From contig WTIB01000306.1 in assembly GCA_011522905.1 (NCBI GenBank), positions 7,859-22,929 of the forward strand: a stretch of 15,071 nucleotides of DNA, given 5' to 3'. The notes beneath the pieces were generated by a model. That model was not told the DNA's origin, did no database searches, and saw only the letters and a list, made by a program, of their open reading frames with translations. Position 1 is the stretch's first letter. Every line of letters begins with the position of its first letter. Origin of the DNA: Crocinitomicaceae bacterium (GTDB lineage: Bacteria > Bacteroidota > Bacteroidia > Flavobacteriales_D > Crocinitomicaceae). Shown piece after piece: positions 7,167 to 14,333 of this stretch. Position numbers and translations under genes: made by a program.

Positions 7167-8402
7167 TTAATCATTTAAAGCAATTCTAAGCAAGTTTAAT
7201 GCACTTAGGGTAGTCATATGTATGTTTCTTCCTCTATGCTGGCTAAATTGAAGCTTATGACTTATTGTTTTAGTAGGTGTAGCAATAGCGACCCATACCA
7301 ATCCAACAGGTTTTTCTGCGCTTCCTCCATCAGGTCCTGCTATTCCTGTTGCTGATATACAAATATCAACCCCTAATTTGTGTTGACCTCCTTTCGCCAT
7401 TTCAATAGCGACCTGTTCACTCACTGCTCCATATTTAAGAATGGTATCTTTTTTCACATTTGCAAGATGATGTTTTAATTCATTAGAATACGTCAATAAT
7501 GAGCCCAAATAGTATGCGGATGCTCCAGGCACCTCCGTAATTGTACTTGCTAGTTTACCTGCTGTGCAGCTCTCAACTGTTCCAATAGTTAAGTTTTTAG
7601 CTTTTAATTGTGACCCAATAACAGAAGCCAATGTATCCGAGTCGTATCCAAAAAAATATTTAGGAATTTGTGCCTCGAGCTCTTTAAAAAGTTCATCTAT
7701 TTCGGGAGCATCCTTTTTACCTCTTGTTGAAGTAATTCTCAGTTTAACGATTCCAGGAGAGGGTAGATAGGCTAGGGAATATCCTAATGAATATATTTTA
7801 CTTTCCCAATCTTTTATTATTTCTGCCAAAAATGATTCACCAATTCCTTGGGTTAGGGCAGTCCGATAAAACATTGATTGAAGTTCAAATTTTGATGTAA
7901 GCTTAGGGATGACCTCTTCGGTCATTATGCCTTTCATTTCATATGGAACTCCAGGAAGGCTGATAAAAATGGTGCCTTTGCTTTCAAACCACATACCGGC
8001 AGCAGTGCCATAGTTATTTTCAAGTATTCGACATGATTTGGGCAGTTCTGCTTGCAAATTATTGGACTCAAGCATGGGACGATTCCTCAGGGCAAAAAAG
8101 TTTTGAATCTTTTCAAGTGTTGGCTTATGCAATTCTAATGAAGTATTAAAAAACTCACACAAGGTGTGCTTTGTAATATCATCTTTTGTTGGGCCAAGCC
8201 CTCCAGTAATAATGACGCAATCAGTGGTGTTTTTAATATTTGATAGACCTTCAAGAATTTCTTTCTTTTGATCTGAGATTGAGATGGTCTTTACTATTCG
8301 AGCGCCTAAATAAGAAAGCTCTTTACCAATCCAGGATGCATTGGTATTAACTGTTTGGCCAATTAAAAGTTCATCTCCTATCGAAATGATCTCGACATTC
8401 AT
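7167..8402 (-). CDS. cinA: CinA-family protein: competence/damage-inducible N-domain plus nicotinamide-nucleotide amidase
   Basis: The 411-residue cytoplasmic protein is a full two-domain CinA. The N-terminal MoaB/MogA-like domain (1-170) starts with EIISIGDELLIGQTVNTNA and has GGLGPTKDD at 67-75. In characterised CinA proteins it hydrolyses ADP-ribose. A middle segment (about 175-250) leads to the C-terminal PncC domain (about 255-411), which deamidates NMN to NaMN in NAD recycling. That domain carries the conserved VESCTAGKL (276-284), the Y305-S306-N307 segment, and GIAGPDGG (353-360) followed by KPVGLVW. Its ATG overlaps the stop of the rlmD-like gene by 4 nt (ATGA), so the two are translationally coupled. 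It is the last gene of the lpx block. Whether both activities are present here is inferred from intact motifs. Confidence 0.93.
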   Translation of the reverse strand: MNVEIISIGDELLIGQTVNTNASWIGKELSYLGARIVKTISISDQKKEILEGLSNIKNTTDCVIITGGLGPTKDDITKHTLCEFFNTSLELHKPTLEKIQNFFALRNRPMLESNNLQAELPKSCRILENNYGTAAGMWFESKGTIFISLPGVPYEMKGIMTEEVIPKLTSKFELQSMFYRTALTQGIGESFLAEIIKDWESKIYSLGYSLAYLPSPGIVKLRITSTRGKKDAPEIDELFKELEAQIPKYFFGYDSDTLASVIGSQLKAKNLTIGTVESCTAGKLASTITEVPGASAYYLGSLLTYSNELKHHLANVKKDTILKYGAVSEQVAIEMAKGGQHKLGVDICISATGIAGPDGGSAEKPVGLVWVAIATPTKTISHKLQFSQHRGRNIHMTTLSALNLLRIALND

Positions 8403-9829
8403 ATTTTTTTAAATTTTGCAATTGACTCTATATGCCCTGTATGAGGAAACTGATCTACTAAGCTGTAATGAGACAATTCAAACCCAGCATCATCCAGAAT
8501 CGATGCATCTCTCGCTTGAGTTGACGGAGTACATGAGATATATACCAGATTATTAGCACCTAGTTCAATAATTTTTTTTATCGTTTTGGGAGCAATTCCA
8601 GCTCGGGGCGGATCCAAAATAATGGTATCTATTTTCCCTATATATTCTGGATGTGATTTCAGAAATTTTCCAACATCCGATGCGAAAAATTTGATATTCT
8701 CGAGTCCATTGACCCTGGCATTTTTCTTTGCGTCATCAATAGCTTGTTCTACAATATCAACGCCAATAACTTGCACGTTAGGATTCCTTTTCGAAAGTAA
8801 CTGTCCAATTGTACCAGTCCCACAAAACAAGTCCATAACAACCATATGATCTTTAAGCTCCTCTTGAAATACATAGTCTAAAGCCTTAGTATATAGTAAT
8901 TCTGCACATTTTGGATTAGTTTGAAAAAAGCTCTCCATACTTATTTGAAAGGTCAATCCTAATAATTTTTCCCCAATCACTTCATCTCCGAAAATAATGG
9001 AGCTATTGCCATTTTCTATTTTTGCTCTGTCGGCAACATTGTCATTTATGGTATGTAAAAACCCAGCAATTCTATCACCAAATAATTTTTTAAGATAGAT
9101 TCCGAAATCTTTTATTTTGAATTTTTCTACTTCATCCGAGGAGGTCACCAAATTAATTAATAGTCGATCCGAGTGAAATGATTTTCGGACAACGATGTGT
9201 CGAAAAAATCCTATTTTTTTGGGTGGATGCCAAGCCTTAAATCCTGTTTCTTTTAGAAATAGTCGTACTTCTTTTAGTTTTGTTTCCCATTCCTCGTCAA
9301 ATAAACCTGAAGGTTTGTTTAAACTTTCTACTTTCCACCAGGTGCCTCTTCTTTTAAAGCCTAATGCAAAAGCATCATCCTTTTCCATATTAGACTCGAG
9401 ACAATGTTCAATACAAGAAAAGCTGTATTCCATTTTATTCCTGTAAAAGAAGTGACTTGGCGCAGATATGAACTCATCAAATTTCTCTTCGATACCATCT
9501 ATTCCCGACAGTTTCGTAAATGTATTTAGTGTTGATGCTTTTTTTACGTTTTCCTGTTCTTTGACTGGAATATATATATAAGGAGCTCCAGATATTTCTT
9601 GAAAGTCATTTACTTTTTCGATAGGTGCTCTTTTTAATACCTCAATAAGTTTGGCTTCCGCGTATTTCTTCTTTTTTGCTGAAATGATGGCTTCAACTTT
9701 TTGTCCAGGGAACGTATTTGGGATGAAAACAATGGTTCTCTGTTCATTATTTGTGATTTTGGAAATCCCTTTACCACCAAAGGCATACTCTGAAATCTCA
9801 AATTGAAATTTTTCTCCTCTTTTAAACAT
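8399..9829 (-). CDS. rlmD: RlmD/RumA-type 23S rRNA (uracil-C5)-methyltransferase lacking the Fe-S cysteines
   Basis: This SAM-dependent enzyme of the TrmA/RlmC/RlmD family methylates C5 of a uridine in 23S rRNA. It has an N-terminal TRAM RNA-binding domain (about 1-68), a central domain, and a Rossmann methyltransferase domain with FFQTN (301-305), DLFCGTGTIG (333-342), DPPRAG (406-411) and SCTPSTQARD (432-441). Cys433 is the nucleophile that attacks uracil C6; VDQFPHTGHIE (458-468) is the closing motif. The oddity is at residues 79-92. E. coli RlmD has a CxxxxxCGGCxxQ cluster segment there; here it reads ISGAPYIYIPVKEQ with no cysteine. The fourth ligand position, after WWKVES, is Leu170. 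The 4Fe-4S cluster is therefore probably absent. Specificity (U1939 or U747 or both) cannot be told. It sits 2 nt after lpxA and overlaps cinA by 4 nt. Confidence 0.85.
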   Translation of the reverse strand: MFKRGEKFQFEISEYAFGGKGISKITNNEQRTIVFIPNTFPGQKVEAIISAKKKKYAEAKLIEVLKRAPIEKVNDFQEISGAPYIYIPVKEQENVKKASTLNTFTKLSGIDGIEEKFDEFISAPSHFFYRNKMEYSFSCIEHCLESNMEKDDAFALGFKRRGTWWKVESLNKPSGLFDEEWETKLKEVRLFLKETGFKAWHPPKKIGFFRHIVVRKSFHSDRLLINLVTSSDEVEKFKIKDFGIYLKKLFGDRIAGFLHTINDNVADRAKIENGNSSIIFGDEVIGEKLLGLTFQISMESFFQTNPKCAELLYTKALDYVFQEELKDHMVVMDLFCGTGTIGQLLSKRNPNVQVIGVDIVEQAIDDAKKNARVNGLENIKFFASDVGKFLKSHPEYIGKIDTIILDPPRAGIAPKTIKKIIELGANNLVYISCTPSTQARDASILDDAGFELSHYSLVDQFPHTGHIESIAKFKKI

Positions 9830-9831
9830 GA

Positions 9832-10611
9832 TTAAATCATACCTCTTAAAATTCCTTTTTCTGAGGAATTAATAAATTGAAGTATTTCTTCTTTGATACT
9901 ACTAGGATTCATTTGCTCATTTATGGCCTTTATTCCTTTTGAAATATTACTATTTTGAATAAATAAGATTCTATATAAATCTTCAATTTCACGAATGGTT
10001 TCATCGGAAAACCCTCTTCTTCTCAGTCCAATGGAATTTACTCCGGCAAATGTTAAGGGTTCTCTTGCTGCTTTAATGTATGGTGGAATATTCTTTCGAA
10101 TTAAAGATGCTCCACCAATAAAAGTATGTTTTCCAATGTGGGTAAATTGTTGTGCTGCCACTTTCCCTTCTAAAATGGCATAATCATCTATTTGTACATG
10201 CCCAGAGAGACCTGTGTAGCTTGCCAAAATAACGTGATTTCCTATTTGACAATCGTGAGCGACATGTACATAGGTCATTAAAAGACAATGATTCCCTATT
10301 CTTGTTGATTTTTTATCATTCGTGCCTCTATGAATGGTTACACACTCTCTTATAACCGTGTGATCTCCAATTTCAACAAGCGTATACTCGCCTTCAAATT
10401 TGAGATCTTGAGGTATTACCCCTATAACTGCACCCGGGAATACTTCGCAATGTTTACCTAATCTAGTACCTGGATATAAAACTGCATTTGAGTGAATTTT
10501 AGTCCCTTCTCCAACTATTACATCCTCATGGATATGGGCAAAAGGTTCTACAACGATATCTTTTTCAAGAGTAGCTTTCGGATGCACAGAAGCAAGTGGA
10601 CTAATATTCAT
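9832..10611 (-). CDS. lpxA: UDP-N-acetylglucosamine O-acyltransferase (first step of lipid A synthesis)
   Basis: LpxA moves a 3-hydroxyacyl chain from acyl-carrier protein to the 3-OH of UDP-GlcNAc in the cytoplasm. The 259-residue length is typical of the family. Residues 1-185 are hexapeptide repeats of a left-handed beta-helix (for example PLASVHPKATLEKDIVV, IGDHTVIREC, IGNHCLL, IGKHTFI). VHVAHD at 115-120 carries the catalytic histidine (His119, with His116 matching the conserved second His). NSIGLRRRGFS at 192-202 is the family signature joining the helix to the C-terminal alpha-helical domain (about 200-259). The ATG shares one base with the stop of lpxC/fabZ (TGATG), a strong sign of coupled translation. 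Confidence 0.97.
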   Translation of the reverse strand: MNISPLASVHPKATLEKDIVVEPFAHIHEDVIVGEGTKIHSNAVLYPGTRLGKHCEVFPGAVIGVIPQDLKFEGEYTLVEIGDHTVIRECVTIHRGTNDKKSTRIGNHCLLMTYVHVAHDCQIGNHVILASYTGLSGHVQIDDYAILEGKVAAQQFTHIGKHTFIGGASLIRKNIPPYIKAAREPLTFAGVNSIGLRRRGFSDETIREIEDLYRILFIQNSNISKGIKAINEQMNPSSIKEEILQFINSSEKGILRGMI

Positions 10612-12011
10612 CAGACTTTATCTTTCACAATTTGTGCCAACATTTCAGCTTCAGCAACTTCTTTTCCGTTCACATATGCCTTACCTGACATTTCGACCAA
10701 GCCTCTTCTAATGGGGGACATAAGTGTTAATTCGAATACTACTGAATCTCCAGGAAGAACTTTTTGCTTGAATTTTACATTATTAATTTTCATGAAATAA
10801 GTAGAGTAGAGGTGAGGTTCTTCCACCTTACTCAATGCAAATATGCCTCCAACTTGTGCCATGGCCTCTACCTGCAGAACTCCTGGAAAAACTGGATTTC
10901 CTGGGAAATGACCAGTAAATATTGGCTCATTCATTGTGATGTTTTTAACACCCCAAATGGAATCTTCAGTAATTTCCATTATTTTATCCACCATCAGAAA
11001 AGGAAACCGATGGGGAAGCATTTTTTCAATTTCATTGATATTATATAAAGGTTCCTTGCTTAAATCGAAGGTTTTTCCTTTTGCTTGTTGCTTTTTGATT
11101 TGAGCCTTTAATACTTTGGCAAATTCTACATTCCCGAAATGCCCCGGGCGTGCAGCAAGAATATGAGCTTTGATTGGTTTACCTATCAGCGCCAGGTCAC
11201 CAACAATATCCAATAGCTTATGTCTTGCGGGTTCATTTTCAAATTGTAGTTTAGTACTATTCAAAACACCAATCCCTTCAACACTCACTTTTAAATCTTC
11301 TTTACCCAAGAGTTTTGCCAACTTAGTCAATTCATCTTGCGAAACTTCAGGTCGCTCAACCATAACAATGGCATTATCTAAATCACCACCTTTAATGAGG
11401 TCATTTTTTGCTAGATATTCTAACTCTTTCAGAAAAACAAAGGTTCGGCACTTAGAGATTTCTGATTTAAACTCTCCAATGTGGTACATACTCGCATGTT
11501 GAGTGCCTAGAGCTGGTGATTGATAATCAACCATAACAGTAAGTCTGTAATTTACATCTGGAATAGCTAAAAATTCTATGCCTTTTTCTTCATCTTCCCA
11601 CGGAATATTTTCTGAAAGTTCGAAATACGTTCTCTCTGTATTTTGATCTTCATAACCAACTTTTTCAATAGCCTCAACAAATTTAAGCGAGCTGCCATCC
11701 ATAATCGGTATTTCTGGCCCATCAATAGTAATCAGAGCATTGTCTACTTGACATCCATATAATGCCGCAAGAACATGTTCTGTAGTATGTACCTTGGCAT
11801 TATTCTGTTCAAGAGTTGTACCTCTTTCTGTAGAGACAACATAATCAACATCAGCTTTTATAATTGGTTTACCCTCCAAGTCAATACGCTGAAATTTGTA
11901 GCCATGATTATCTGGTGCAGGGTGAATTTCTAAATTTACTTCTAGGCCTGTATGTAAGCCAATTCCATTCACTTTAACAATACCTTTTACGGTTCTTTGT
12001 TTTTCTGACAT
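10611..12011 (-). CDS. lpxC-fabZ: Bifunctional UDP-3-O-acyl-GlcNAc deacetylase / 3-hydroxyacyl-ACP dehydratase
   Basis: This is a natural fusion of two enzymes in one 466-residue chain. LpxC (about 1-305) performs the committed, zinc-dependent deacetylation in lipid A synthesis. E78 (general base) and H79 lie in TTEHVLAALYG, H264 and D268 in RHKLLDIVGD complete the zinc site, and H291 in GHFGN matches the conserved catalytic-site histidine. FabZ (about 322-466) dehydrates 3-hydroxyacyl-ACP in fatty acid elongation. It has LPHRFPFLMVD (332-342) and TGHFPGNPVFPGVLQVEAMAQ (366-386), with His368 and Glu382 as the catalytic pair. A short Lys/Gln-rich linker (about 304-320) joins them. The fusion is known and common in Bacteroidota. 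LpxC, LpxA and LpxD draw on the same 3-hydroxyacyl-ACP pool that FabZ consumes, so fusion may fix the balance. It begins 5 nt after lpxD. Confidence 0.97.
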   Translation of the reverse strand: MSEKQRTVKGIVKVNGIGLHTGLEVNLEIHPAPDNHGYKFQRIDLEGKPIIKADVDYVVSTERGTTLEQNNAKVHTTEHVLAALYGCQVDNALITIDGPEIPIMDGSSLKFVEAIEKVGYEDQNTERTYFELSENIPWEDEEKGIEFLAIPDVNYRLTVMVDYQSPALGTQHASMYHIGEFKSEISKCRTFVFLKELEYLAKNDLIKGGDLDNAIVMVERPEVSQDELTKLAKLLGKEDLKVSVEGIGVLNSTKLQFENEPARHKLLDIVGDLALIGKPIKAHILAARPGHFGNVEFAKVLKAQIKKQQAKGKTFDLSKEPLYNINEIEKMLPHRFPFLMVDKIMEITEDSIWGVKNITMNEPIFTGHFPGNPVFPGVLQVEAMAQVGGIFALSKVEEPHLYSTYFMKINNVKFKQKVLPGDSVVFELTLMSPIRRGLVEMSGKAYVNGKEVAEAEMLAQIVKDKV

Positions 12012-12016
12012 GGTAT

Positions 12017-13054
12017 TTATTTTGTTAAGGTTTCAATTCTTTGTTCTAGTTCTTGTACTTTTTTTAGCAGATAAGGTAATTTTCTAAAGCCAAAATATGA
12101 TTTTTTAAAATCATCTATAGGAATACCAGGTGTTCCCATCAATGTTTGTGCCTTTTTAACTGTTGAAGGTATTCCCGATTGAGCAACTATTTTTGTTTGA
12201 TCAGCAATTTTGAGATGTCCACTTATTCCCGCCTGTCCTCCTATGAGCACATTTTTACCAATTTTACTCGAACCTGCAATTCCAACCTGTGCTGCCATTG
12301 CAGAATTTTCATCAACATCTACATTATGAGCTATTTGGCATAGGTTATCAATTTTTACTCCCTTACGAATAAATGTAGAACCCATTGTCGCACGATCTAT
12401 CGAAACATTTGATCCAATTTCAACATTATCTTCGATGAGTACATTTCCAATTTGAGGTATTTTTTGGAATTCTCCTTTTTCGTTAGGTGCAAAACCAAAT
12501 CCGTCAGAACCAATAACAGCTCCGGAATGAATAATACAGTTTTCACCAATTTTGCAGTCATGGTAAACCGTTACATTCGGATATATTTTAGTTCCCGATT
12601 TTATGGTTACGTTTTCTCCAATATATGTATTTGGATAGAGCGTTACATTATCTTCTATAATGGCGTTCTTAGAGATGTATGAGAACGCACCGACATGACA
12701 ATTTTTTCCAATTGTGGCCTCATCAGAAACAAAAGAGGGTTCTTCAATACCCGCCTCCTTTTGGTACATTTGATTGTATAACTCAAGGAGTTTTCCAAAG
12801 CAGGCATATGCGTCATCTACTTTAATCAATGTTAAATCTGAAGGCATAGATTTTTGAGGAGTAAATGTCTTATTTACGATGCAAATACTGGCTTCAGTTT
12901 GATAAATGTAATCCTCATATTTCGGATTAGACAGAAATGAAAGCGTACCGGCCTTGCCTTCTTCGATCTTACTTAAGTCATTTACGATGACTTTCGGATT
13001 TCCCTGAATTTCTCCATTAAGTATACCGGCAATTTGTTCAGCTGAAAATTCCAT
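12017..13054 (-). CDS. lpxD: UDP-3-O-(3-hydroxyacyl)glucosamine N-acyltransferase
   Basis: LpxD adds the second 3-hydroxyacyl chain, to the 2-amino group left by LpxC. The 345 residues give an N-terminal uridine-binding domain (about 1-100; GTLSFLSNPKYEDYI at 36-50 is typical), then a left-handed beta-helix of hexapeptide repeats (about 105-305), and a C-terminal amphipathic helix (about 312-345, QELEQRIETL) that binds acyl carrier protein. The catalytic His243 lies in QIAHNV (240-245), and GSDGFGFAP (182-190) is the family signature. Length fits the family. It is the first gene of the tight lpx block; a 92-nt gap separates it from the unknown gene upstream. The product of LpxD feeds LpxH, which is not in this window. 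Confidence 0.97.
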   Translation of the reverse strand: MEFSAEQIAGILNGEIQGNPKVIVNDLSKIEEGKAGTLSFLSNPKYEDYIYQTEASICIVNKTFTPQKSMPSDLTLIKVDDAYACFGKLLELYNQMYQKEAGIEEPSFVSDEATIGKNCHVGAFSYISKNAIIEDNVTLYPNTYIGENVTIKSGTKIYPNVTVYHDCKIGENCIIHSGAVIGSDGFGFAPNEKGEFQKIPQIGNVLIEDNVEIGSNVSIDRATMGSTFIRKGVKIDNLCQIAHNVDVDENSAMAAQVGIAGSSKIGKNVLIGGQAGISGHLKIADQTKIVAQSGIPSTVKKAQTLMGTPGIPIDDFKKSYFGFRKLPYLLKKVQELEQRIETLTK

Positions 13055-13058
13055 GGCT

Positions 13059-13066
13059 CAAAAATA
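13059..13066 (-). promoter_or_regulatory. weak candidate promoter box just upstream of lpxD
   Basis: On the minus strand TATTTTTG (13066 down to 13059) fits the Bacteroidota -7 consensus TAnnTTTG. It lies only 4 nt before the lpxD ATG, so initiation here would give a leaderless or nearly leaderless message. No TTG -33 element is visible at the right distance. The region is AT-rich, so a chance match is quite possible. Confidence 0.25.
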
Positions 13067-13146
13067 TAAAAAGTGAATGTGTAAATGACATATCTTAAGT
13101 AAATTAATCATATTACATTGTTTATTATTCTTAAAGACCATCAATA

Positions 13147-13845
13147 TCAATCACAATCATCTCCATCATATTCAAATAAAAAGATTCTGGCCTTCTCCTT
13201 ATAGAAAGATGCTTTGAAACCTATTTTTTTTCCGTTTTCTCCTTGAATAGTAAGTCTATGTTCAGGTTTCGGTTTAAGTTTTAATCTTGAGTTTTTCAAG
13301 TCAACTCGTCCTGAAGCGAGAAATTTTGTCATTAATGTACTGTCTTCTAAAATACCTAACGCGTTTCTCTTACAAATAGTATATTTTGAGGTGTCTGAAT
13401 AGAAATAGTTCTTTTGCTCAGGAATGACGACAGGTATACCAAGCCCTTCTTCCGTTGGTTTAGTAGTTTCTGAGCTGAATTTGTTGGGAACGAATTCACA
13501 AACAAAGGCTCCATCATAAATAATAACTTGAGAGACAAAATTTTCATTTTTAGCAGTTGGGCCTTCAAGATGATAGATTCTTGGATTGGTATTTTTTACA
13601 CTTTTTGAAAAATGAACCTCAGCATTTTCTATATATCCTTTAATCTCTGATTCGTCGATGTTAAGTTTATCCAGTACTGTAATATTTTGCTCGGAAACAA
13701 AAATAATTTTTTGTTTAAGTAAATCTTTTATTCTATTCTCAGGGAGCCAAGAACAACCTCGATTGTTGAAAAAAAAGAATACAAAAATAAGTCCTATTCC
13801 AAAGCCTAAGCCGTAGTATAAGAGCCTTCTTTTCAATGTATTCAT
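13147..13845 (-). CDS. membrane-anchored protein of unknown function (possibly DUF4258-like)
   Basis: I do not recognise a function. The 232-residue protein begins MNTLKRRLL, then has one hydrophobic segment (about 8-26, ending in five Phe within seven residues) and NNRGCSWLPENR. The positive residues before the segment suggest the N-terminus is inside and the rest periplasmic. Residues about 35-118 (helices, then NAEVHFSKS and a PRIYHLEG strand) faintly resemble the DUF4258 pattern; this is a weak impression. A basic stretch (RLKLKPKPEHRL, 187-198) and two beta strands (GFKASFYKEKARIFLFEY) end in the acidic tail DGDDCD. Four cysteines (31, 116, 158, 231) could form disulfides if the domain is periplasmic. 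It stands alone between trxA (98 nt away) and lpxD (92 nt away), on the same strand. The open frame and composition look like a real gene. Confidence 0.75.
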   Translation of the reverse strand: MNTLKRRLLYYGLGFGIGLIFVFFFFNNRGCSWLPENRIKDLLKQKIIFVSEQNITVLDKLNIDESEIKGYIENAEVHFSKSVKNTNPRIYHLEGPTAKNENFVSQVIIYDGAFVCEFVPNKFSSETTKPTEEGLGIPVVIPEQKNYFYSDTSKYTICKRNALGILEDSTLMTKFLASGRVDLKNSRLKLKPKPEHRLTIQGENGKKIGFKASFYKEKARIFLFEYDGDDCD

Positions 13846-13883
13846 TTCTTTACTGGATTAAAAGATTTAAGGATACATTTTAG

Positions 13884-13916
13884 ATTCTGATAGTGAAGAT
13901 GCAATTGTATCAGAAT
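13884..13916. repeat. 9-bp perfect inverted repeat downstream of trxA
   Basis: ATTCTGATA at 13884-13892 is exactly complementary to TATCAGAAT at 13908-13916, with a 15-nt loop; one further G-T wobble could extend it. It lies about 28 nt past the trxA stop. In the trxA direction no U-run follows the stem, and the stem is AT-rich, so it is a poor intrinsic terminator. It could be a weak RNA hairpin at the trxA 3' end or an operator for the gene downstream. Confidence 0.4.
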
Positions 13917-13943
13917 TTGGTAAACTCGTGGGAATAATTTTAT

Positions 13944-14261
13944 TTATAACAGCGCTTCCAATTTAGAATCTAAAGTTGCTTTAGGTACTGCACCGACAGA
14001 CTTATCAACTACTTCACCGTTCTTAATAAACAGCACTGTGGGAATACTTCTCACGCCAAATTGAGCAGAAACATTCGCATTTTGATCTACATTTACTTTT
14101 CCAATAAGTGCCTTTCCTTCGTAATCTTTCGACATTTCATCTATAATCGGTCCAATCATTTTACAAGGACCACACCACTCAGCCCAAAAGTCAACAACAA
14201 CAGGTTTATCTGATTGAAGCACTAATTCATCAAAGTTTGAATCTGTAATTTCTAAAGCCAT
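13944..14261 (-). CDS. trxA: thioredoxin
   Basis: This 105-residue cytoplasmic protein reduces disulfides of client proteins and is recycled by thioredoxin reductase. It is a classic single-domain thioredoxin: VVVDFWAEWCGPCK at 21-34 holds the redox pair Cys30 and Cys33 and the buried Asp24. The conserved cis-proline is Pro74 in RSIPTVLF, and NGEVVDKSVGA (81-91) gives the Gly-rich turn before the last helix. There is no signal peptide, so it is not one of the periplasmic thioredoxin-like proteins. It stands 72 nt after uvrA and 98 nt before the unknown membrane protein, and a promoter-like box precedes it, so it may be transcribed alone as well as from upstream. Confidence 0.97.
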   Translation of the reverse strand: MALEITDSNFDELVLQSDKPVVVDFWAEWCGPCKMIGPIIDEMSKDYEGKALIGKVNVDQNANVSAQFGVRSIPTVLFIKNGEVVDKSVGAVPKATLDSKLEALL

Positions 14262-14290
14262 AATCTTAATTTGTATAATTAAAGTTAAAA

Positions 14291-14298
14291 CAAAATTA
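14291..14298 (-). promoter_or_regulatory. candidate promoter for trxA
   Basis: On the minus strand TAATTTTG (14298 down to 14291) is an exact match to the Bacteroidota -7 consensus TAnnTTTG. It is about 30 nt upstream of the trxA ATG, which would leave a leader of roughly 25 nt. I could not find a TTG -33 element at a proper distance, and the tract is very AT-rich, so confidence is limited. Confidence 0.4.
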
Positions 14299-14333
14299 AT
14301 TTAATTATTTAATGTGGAACGAATAATTGAGAT

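Noticed and set aside
9401..9415. CIEHC (residues 139-143) of the RlmD-like enzyme as replacement iron-sulfur ligands
   Set aside because: Only two cysteines are present and they lie in a loop after the YRNKMEYSF strand, not at the known cluster segment.
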